From: Planctomycetia bacterium
GTDB lineage: Bacteria > Planctomycetota > Planctomycetia > Gemmatales > Gemmataceae
Assembly: GCA_005799265.1 (NCBI GenBank)
Contig: SYHD01000138.1
Span: 1-64,000, forward strand
Reading direction: 5' to 3'
DNA: 64,000 nucleotides
Positions within the stretch are counted from its first letter, which is position 1. Each line of letters starts with the position of its first letter. Shown in pieces: positions 59,098 to 64,000 of the stretch. A program made the translations under genes and the position numbers. Under the pieces are notes generated by a model. That model was given only the letters and a program-made list of their open reading frames with translations. It had not been told where the DNA came from and searched no databases.

Positions 59098-60396
59098 CTA
59101 TGCCGCGCCCTTGTGCATCGGCACGATGCGTGGCGTCGATTGCTGGGCCGGGCTGACGCGCGTCGTCAGCAGATGGATGGCCCCGGTCAAGCTCTCGACG
59201 GCTTGCTTGAACGTCGCGGAATTCGCGAGCAAGCCGAGGTTCTGATTGAGCGCCTCCTGCAAGCGGATGAGCTGTGATTCACTCGACTGCACGTTGGCGA
59301 TCAATTCGATCGACAGGTTGATCGCGTCGGTCAGCCGGGCAAGGCCGGCCTGATGCTCGCGGCCGTTCTCGTTGGCCGACGCGGCGAACTTGGCCAGGCC
59401 GTCGATCAGGGTCTGATGGCGTTCCAGTAGCTTTTTTTCGGTCTCGACGATGCGTTGCCCGAAGCGCGTCAGCGTCGCCTCGAGCGCTTGCACCAGCTTG
59501 TCGTGCTGCGGCGTCGCCTGCTGCCAGCGTTCTTCGGTCTTTTTCATACTCGCTTCCCACAGGCTGTTTTGATTCTGCAGGAGATGCTGGATCATGTTCG
59601 GAAGATCGAGCGGCGTGGCGGCGCCTCCATGAGTGCGTGCGAAACGATGCGCCAACTCCGCATCGACGTATTGATCGACGCGTTCGAGCAGGTTCTGTTC
59701 GATCTTCTCGACGAGGTAGTTGAAGAACATCGCGATCAAAGTCAACGCCAGGGCCAGCGCCGTCGCGTCGAAGGCTTTGGTCAGGCCTTGCGTGACGTTG
59801 TCGGCGCCTCCTTTTTCCAGATCGGCGGGATTGATGCTGCCGATCGCGTCGGTGATGCCGAGCACGGTGCCGAGGAAGCCCAAGATCGGCATCGCCCAGA
59901 TGAGGAAGCGATTGAGCGCGTAGCTCCCGTCGAGTGCCATCGCATCGTTGTCCGCAAGCGTGCGCATCTGATCGTCGAGATCGGCGGCAGTCCCGCGGTT
60001 CTGGACGAAGCTCAGAATGTTGGCGATGCGTCGGCCGATGTACGTGCTCTTGGCGCCGTCCCAGACGAGGTTGAGCTTCTGTTGCAATTTGGTCACATCG
60101 CTCGCGGGCATCGGTTTGCCGTCCCAGCTGGGCAACAGGTCCTGACCCTGCATGTAGCGTTCATAGATCGAGCCGAGAAACTTGGCGACGAGCGCGGCGA
60201 AGCAACAAAAGAAGATCACGACGACTGCCTGCTCGGCAAGGTGCTGGACGTAGCGCTGCACCGTCGGATCTTGCCAGGGGCCGAACTGAATCAGGTAGAG
60301 CGTGCCGATGCCGACCGGCGTGCCGATCAGGAACGTGAACCAGGTGACGAACGAACTGCGGCGCGTTTCCAGACCTGTGCGAGCGGATTGGCCCAT
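59098..60396 (-). CDS. MotA/TolQ/ExbB-type proton-channel protein with long cytoplasmic tail
   Basis: ATG 60396 has GGAGG seven bases upstream; the ATG at 60414 has none. The 432 residues carry two membrane helices near 15-40 and 55-80, then the paired helices of the family: LNRFLIWAMPILGFLGTVLG (the conserved Pro-x-LGxLGTVxG motif) and ATALALALTLIAMFFNYLVE. The last 180 residues are helical and coiled-coil-forming (LEATLTRFGQRIVETEKKLL). TolQ/MotA proteins form pentamers around two ExbD/MotB helices and use proton flow for work at the envelope. The two partner genes follow in the operon. Confidence 0.88.
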   Translation of the reverse strand: MGQSARTGLETRRSSFVTWFTFLIGTPVGIGTLYLIQFGPWQDPTVQRYVQHLAEQAVVVIFFCCFAALVAKFLGSIYERYMQGQDLLPSWDGKPMPASDVTKLQQKLNLVWDGAKSTYIGRRIANILSFVQNRGTAADLDDQMRTLADNDAMALDGSYALNRFLIWAMPILGFLGTVLGITDAIGSINPADLEKGGADNVTQGLTKAFDATALALALTLIAMFFNYLVEKIEQNLLERVDQYVDAELAHRFARTHGGAATPLDLPNMIQHLLQNQNSLWEASMKKTEERWQQATPQHDKLVQALEATLTRFGQRIVETEKKLLERHQTLIDGLAKFAASANENGREHQAGLARLTDAINLSIELIANVQSSESQLIRLQEALNQNLGLLANSATFKQAVESLTGAIHLLTTRVSPAQQSTPRIVPMHKGAA

Positions 60397-60585
60397 GACG
60401 ATGCCTCCATGCATTGGATAATGCTCGTAACATCGGCAATTGCCGCGTCAGATCATGACGGTATTACGCCTCGTGTACGATGGCCGCGCGAAGTTGCATA
60501 GAATAGCAAAAGCTCGTTTTGTTTGACGAGAGTCTGGGCAATGTTTAGCCGCGGGTCGCAGACCCGCGCGGATGGAATTGACGAC

Positions 60586-61134
60586 ATGAACGCACGCAAT
60601 CGTTTACTTGAAGCCTTCAAAGCGAGGGCCTTCTCGTTCGGCGACTTCACGCTCGCCTCGGGCAAGAAGAGCAGCTACTACGTCAACAGCAAGAAGGCGA
60701 TCTTCAACGGCGCCGTCGTCAACCTGTTGAGCGAAGTCCTGTGGGAGATGACGCAAGACCTGAACCTCGATGCTGCGGGCGGACTCGAAGTCGGTGCGAT
60801 ACCGATGGCCGCCGTTTTGGCGCAGCGCTACGCCATGAACGGCAAGGCGCTCGAAGGCTTTTTCGTGCGTAAACAGGCGAAGGAGCACGGCGCCAAGGAA
60901 CGGGTCGAAGGCGTCTTGAAAGCGGGGATGCGCGTCGCGGTGCTCGATGACGTGTTGACAACGGGCGGATCGGTATTGCAAGCGATCGCGGAGATCGAGA
61001 AGGTCGGCGCACTCGTCGTCGCGGTGGTGTGCATCGTCGATCGTCTCGAAGGCGCGGGCACGGCCCTGGCGAAGTACCCGTTTCGGCCGATTTTCACGAT
61101 CCGCGATTTCGGCGTCGAACCGCCGGTGGGGTGA
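60586..61134 (+). CDS. pyrE: Orotate phosphoribosyltransferase
   Basis: ATG 60586 gives 182 residues. Motifs are GDFTLASGKKSSYYVNSKKA at the start, VRKQAKEHGAKERVEG for the flexible loop and the PRPP-binding VAVLDDVLTTGGSVLQAIAE. It makes orotidine-5-phosphate in pyrimidine synthesis. The frame is open upstream across a half palindrome (GTTTAGCCGCGGGTCGCAGA, 60543-60562). It is short compared with the usual 200-215 residues but keeps all motifs. hemD follows 18 bases later. Confidence 0.93.
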   Translation: MNARNRLLEAFKARAFSFGDFTLASGKKSSYYVNSKKAIFNGAVVNLLSEVLWEMTQDLNLDAAGGLEVGAIPMAAVLAQRYAMNGKALEGFFVRKQAKEHGAKERVEGVLKAGMRVAVLDDVLTTGGSVLQAIAEIEKVGALVVAVVCIVDRLEGAGTALAKYPFRPIFTIRDFGVEPPVG

Positions 61135-61152
61135 GTCATTGAAGAGGACAAC

Positions 61153-61965
61153 ATGACCTTGCCGTTGACGAATCGCACGATCGCGCTTGCCGAGGGCCGC
61201 CAACTCGAAGAGCTGGCGGCGATGCTCGAAAAGGAAGGCGCGACCCCACTTCGCTGTCCCCTGCTGGCGATTCTCGACGCGCCCGATGACACGCCGATTC
61301 TCGCCTGGCTCGAACAACTGCAAGCGGGCAAACTTGACTGGGTGATTCTGCTCACGGGCGAAGGCTTGCGGCGTTTGCTCACGTGCGCGGATCGACACGG
61401 CCGACGGGACGCCGTCATCACAGCCCTCGCGAAGACGCGCACCATCACGCGTGGGCCGAAGCCCGTGCGCGCGATGAAAGACGTTGGTCTTGCGCCAACG
61501 CTGATCGCCCAGACGCCGACAACCGACGGCGTCATCGCGTCCATGCGCTCGGTCGAACTGCGCGGCTTAACCGTGGGCGTCCAGCTTTACAGCGACGCCA
61601 ATCCGCCGCTTACGCAGTTCTTGCGCGACGCCGGCGCGACCCCCTTCTCCGTGCAGCCTTACGTTTATGCGCCCGCTAGCGATGCGGAGCACGTTGTCGG
61701 CTTGTTTCAGCGCATGGCGGCCGGCACGGTCGATGCGCTTGTTTTGACAAGCTCGCCGCAGATCGATCGGTTGTTCGAGATCGCAGAGGAACGTCAGCAA
61801 CTTGCCTTGCTCAAGCAAGGCCTCGCGAACACATTGGTTGCCGCGGTTGGTCCCATCGTGCAAGAGAATTTGCACAAGCGCGGCGTCGAGGTACACGTCT
61901 GCCCAGAACAAGGATTTGTCATGAAGAACCTGGTGCAGCACCTCAAGAAGGCGTTGGCGAAATGA
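61153..61965 (+). CDS. hemD: Uroporphyrinogen-III synthase family protein
   Basis: A 270-residue protein with AAGAGGA before the ATG. It has the two-domain HemD pattern: RTIALAEGRQLEELAAMLEK (domain 1), LDWVILLTGEGLRRLL, the linker TRGPKPVRAMKDVGL, PYVYAPASDAEHVVGLF and VDALVLTSSPQIDRLFEIAE with the conserved Thr-Ser. HemD closes hydroxymethylbilane to uroporphyrinogen III on the way to haem. No other hem gene is next to it. It overlaps the next frame by four bases. Confidence 0.88.
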   Translation: MTLPLTNRTIALAEGRQLEELAAMLEKEGATPLRCPLLAILDAPDDTPILAWLEQLQAGKLDWVILLTGEGLRRLLTCADRHGRRDAVITALAKTRTITRGPKPVRAMKDVGLAPTLIAQTPTTDGVIASMRSVELRGLTVGVQLYSDANPPLTQFLRDAGATPFSVQPYVYAPASDAEHVVGLFQRMAAGTVDALVLTSSPQIDRLFEIAEERQQLALLKQGLANTLVAAVGPIVQENLHKRGVEVHVCPEQGFVMKNLVQHLKKALAK

Positions 61966-62435
61966 CGCTCATCCGTATCGATCCAAAGCGCGCCGGCCCG
62001 ACCGCTTTCGGCGTGCTCATTCCGCATGGCGCGAAGACGCTCGTGATACTGCGGCCGCGCGCATTGGAGTGGGACCTCTTGCCCGCACGATGGGACGACC
62101 AACGCGAACACGCCCCGGAGTTCTGCGCGTTTGCGCGTGACGAGGCGGCCGGCGTTGCGCGCAAGCTCGTCGCGGCTTTGGAAGCGGCGGTCGCGGATGG
62201 CGTGTGTCCCGTGCAGACGTTCGGCGATCCAGTCGGTCGCCAGCTGCAAGTCTGGCTGCGCGCCGCCGAGCTTGTTTGGATAGTGTGCCAGAGAACGCCA
62301 GGGCAAGCATATCAACCAATGATCTTCCATACGCTTGAAGAGGCAACGAGCGCGGGAGAAAAAATCGCGGCAATCGTTTGGCCAAACGAGGACGCCAAGC
62401 AAGAGTATTACGTCAACACACAGAATCTCGAATAG
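61962..62435 (+). CDS. Conserved small protein coupled to hemD
   Basis: A 157-residue protein starting at ATG 61962 (ATGA overlap with hemD). Sequence features are FGVLIPHGAKTLVILRPRAL, EWDLLPARWDDQREHAPEFC and an end TLEEATSAGEKIAAIVWPNE. No family is recognised, and there is no signal peptide or membrane helix. Translational coupling suggests a function near haem synthesis, but this is only inference from position. A perfect 9-bp palindrome, GCCGATTTC-GCC-GAAATCGGC, lies behind it at 62477-62497 without a T-run. Confidence 0.75.
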   Translation: MTLIRIDPKRAGPTAFGVLIPHGAKTLVILRPRALEWDLLPARWDDQREHAPEFCAFARDEAAGVARKLVAALEAAVADGVCPVQTFGDPVGRQLQVWLRAAELVWIVCQRTPGQAYQPMIFHTLEEATSAGEKIAAIVWPNEDAKQEYYVNTQNLE

Positions 62436-62671
62436 GTCAGGGAATATCCGGTGCCGCCACGGATCAAGAGCTGTGGGCCGATTTCGCCGAAATCGGCGTG
62501 CTGCATTGCCCTCGGCGAGGTCACCCTACTGTGGCGGCCCATATTACAATTGGTGCGTTTGTTCACTGCGGGCCAAAATATTCCGCTTTTCCTGTTGTCG
62601 TGAAGAGATAGATGCGGAGATAATACCACACGGCTAGAATCGTCCCCATTTCCTTCGACAGGGAGTACGCC

Positions 62672-64000
62672 ATGGCCAGCTCCACTCTGTGCGTCGCATG
62701 TGCGCAGTTGCCACAAAAAGATGCGGGTCTCGCCGTCTCCAAGCAACAGTGCCTTGCGTGCAAGACGACCTTCGGGCTCACGTCATATGGCGCGCCGTTT
62801 CGCATCAAGCCGACGAAGCGCAGTCTGGTGATGTCTCCCATGGTCCTGACGGGCGTGACGATCGGCTGCGGTTTTTTCATGTTCGTGATGTTTCTCGTGG
62901 GGCTGGGTTTCTGGACGAAGGATCAAGTGCGTCCGAAAGCGAATCGCCCCGCCGATCCCCCCGCGCCGAACGAGCTGGCGCGCATTCGCGAGGTCGCGGT
63001 AGATGAGCGCTTCCCATCGAACATCGCTCCCCCGACGGCCAAGAAGCGCATTCGCGATCTGATCGCGATGATCAAAGGCGAGAACGATGTCAAGCAGGAC
63101 AATTTCCTCGTGATGCACATGGAACGCCGGTCGGAGTTGCGCGGCATGCCGTTCGTCATGGGCGACGCGTGCCGGATGGACGGCAAGCGGGCCCGCTCCT
63201 TCCAGACCTCCGTCGAGGCCGTGCGCAACGGGTTCGATCGCGATTCAGGCCAGAAGCGCGGGGCCCCGGCCAAAGACGACGGCCAGCACTCCGGTTTCTG
63301 GAACGCCTACATGTCACAGGCCGGCGCTCAAGGCGGCATGGAGAGCGACGCGGGTATCGCCGCTCTGACGCAGATGATCGGCCCCGAACGCAAGTCGATG
63401 CGGGCCGGGCTGGTGCGCCAACTCGCCAGCGCCAAGCGCGCGGAAGCGACCCGTGCCCTTGCTCGTGCCGCGGTCTTCGATGTCGATCTCGATGTGCGCG
63501 AAGCCGCCATCAAGGCGTTGAAAGAGGACGGCCGCGGCAAGGACGTCTCCGGCGAGGTCTTCGTGCGTGCGATTCGCTATCCGATGGCGTCCGTCGCCAA
63601 GCAAGCCGCCCATGCAATGCTCGCTCTCGAACGCACGGATCTGCTGCCGGAACTCGCCGCGTTTCTCGATGAAAAGGCGCCGGGTGATCCGGAAGACAAA
63701 GTGGTCGATGGCAAGTTCGCGTGTGTGGTCCGCGAGGTCGTCAAGATTAACCACCATCGCAATTGCTTGTTGTGTCATCCTCCCGCGCAGACCGGCCAAA
63801 CGCACGAGGTGCCGGGTGTGATGCCGATCCCGGGTGCGCCGTTTCCGTCGTCGCCGAGTGAGGCGTACGGCAACGCTCAATCTTCAAACGATCCGATGGT
63901 TCGCGCGGATACGACGTACTTGCGTCAGGATTTCTCCGTGATGATGCCGGTCGAGAACGCCGCGCCGTGGCCGGAAATGCAACGGTTCGACTTCTTAGTG
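62672..64000 (+). CDS. Zinc ribbon - membrane - HEAT-repeat protein with CXXCH motif (partial, runs off the edge)
   Basis: Open from ATG 62672 to the last base (443 codons, no stop). A four-Cys ribbon opens it (C7, C10, C27, C30), followed by one membrane helix (about 55-80, VLTGVTIGCGFFMFVMFLVG). The outside part has helical, HEAT-like repeats, e.g. MRAGLVRQLASAKRAEATRA and DVREAAIKALKEDGRGKDV. At C365-C368-H369 there is NCLLCHPP, a cytochrome-c-type CXXCH haem-attachment motif, in an extracytoplasmic position if the helix is a single anchor. Many planctomycetes have large membrane-bound cytochrome-like proteins with helical repeats. Function unknown. Confidence 0.8.
   Translation, partial: MASSTLCVACAQLPQKDAGLAVSKQQCLACKTTFGLTSYGAPFRIKPTKRSLVMSPMVLTGVTIGCGFFMFVMFLVGLGFWTKDQVRPKANRPADPPAPNELARIREVAVDERFPSNIAPPTAKKRIRDLIAMIKGENDVKQDNFLVMHMERRSELRGMPFVMGDACRMDGKRARSFQTSVEAVRNGFDRDSGQKRGAPAKDDGQHSGFWNAYMSQAGAQGGMESDAGIAALTQMIGPERKSMRAGLVRQLASAKRAEATRALARAAVFDVDLDVREAAIKALKEDGRGKDVSGEVFVRAIRYPMASVAKQAAHAMLALERTDLLPELAAFLDEKAPGDPEDKVVDGKFACVVREVVKINHHRNCLLCHPPAQTGQTHEVPGVMPIPGAPFPSSPSEAYGNAQSSNDPMVRADTTYLRQDFSVMMPVENAAPWPEMQRFDFLV

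Noticed and set aside
55912-60396. Zorya defence system
   Set aside because: Only a channel-type and ExbD/MotB-like pair is present; no OmpA-type peptidoglycan motif and no ZorC, ZorD or ZorE neighbours.
62477-62497. Terminator behind the hemD-coupled gene
   Set aside because: A perfect 9-bp palindrome is present but no T-run follows on either strand; too weak to call.
1-64000. tRNA or rRNA genes
   Set aside because: No stretch with a tRNA TPsiC arm (GGTTCGAATCC-like) in a cloverleaf context or rRNA core sequence was noticed by eye on either strand; a covariance search would be needed to exclude them fully.

Overview
The window reads as one stretch of a planctomycete chromosome (Planctomycetota, probably a Gemmatales- or Pirellulales-type lineage; the exact genus cannot be named from sequence alone). 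The evidence is a complete Planctomycetes/Verrucomicrobia-type bacterial microcompartment operon, a BBP7-type outer-membrane beta-barrel, two DUF1080 secreted proteins, a DUF2330 protein, a ceramidase-like enzyme, many short zinc ribbons joined to kinase/PP2C/FHA domains, and dense GC-rich palindromic repeats between genes. No rRNA, tRNA or CRISPR array was seen.

Layout. 1-416: left-edge piece of a frameshifted IS66 transposase. 517-7077: an exported S9 peptidase, an SGNH hydrolase, a zinc-ribbon membrane protein, a PrpD-family gene broken at a palindromic repeat, and a DUF1080 protein. 7157-18628: a signalling cassette made of a pseudokinase-PP2C fusion, a VWA protein, an FHA protein, a DUF6941-like protein, a small protein, an apparently active Ser/Thr kinase and, beyond a VapBC pair, a 1594-residue pseudokinase with Cys2-His2-like fingers. 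It resembles the VWA + PP2C + kinase triad known from Ter-type stress systems but has an unusual composition. 18661-28820: the microcompartment operon on the minus strand (DeoR regulator, PduL, two BMC-H, acetate kinase, three BMC-P, aldehyde dehydrogenase, class II aldolase, an unassigned conserved protein, a lactate/malate dehydrogenase and a TIM-barrel protein). It fits breakdown of fucose/rhamnose-type sugars through lactaldehyde. A PIN toxin-antitoxin pair sits inside it.

29128-38066: PLD nuclease, an atypical ketol-acid-reductoisomerase-like protein, two paralogous small exported proteins, GtrA-like and large membrane proteins, a UDP-galactopyranose-mutase-like flavoprotein and a HigBA pair. 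38380-39660: a DAHP synthase preceded by what looks like a complete ribosome-mediated attenuator (leader peptide with one Trp codon, competing hairpins, intrinsic terminator). 39860-47305: exported proteins, a TPR-YggX fusion coupled to a PSP1-type protein, a BBP7 porin-like protein and a large TPR protein. 47475-55772: a GH38-like glycosidase carrying two in-frame palindromic insertions, a ParDE-like pair, a decayed higB with its orphan higA, membrane proteins, a second DUF1080 protein and a ceramidase-like enzyme. 55912-60396: a stator-like operon (MotA/TolQ/ExbB-type channel with two ExbD/MotB-like partners). 60586-64000: pyrE, hemD, a small unknown, and a HEAT-repeat protein with a CXXCH motif running off the right edge.

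A theme across the window is a set of palindromic repeats (several sequence classes, most with a TTAG/CTAA word near the ends of the arms). They lie between genes, supply the stop codon of at least three genes, may supply the ribosome-binding site of two genes, are inserted in frame inside two genes (pduL and, twice, the GH38-like gene) and coincide with the frameshift in the PrpD gene.
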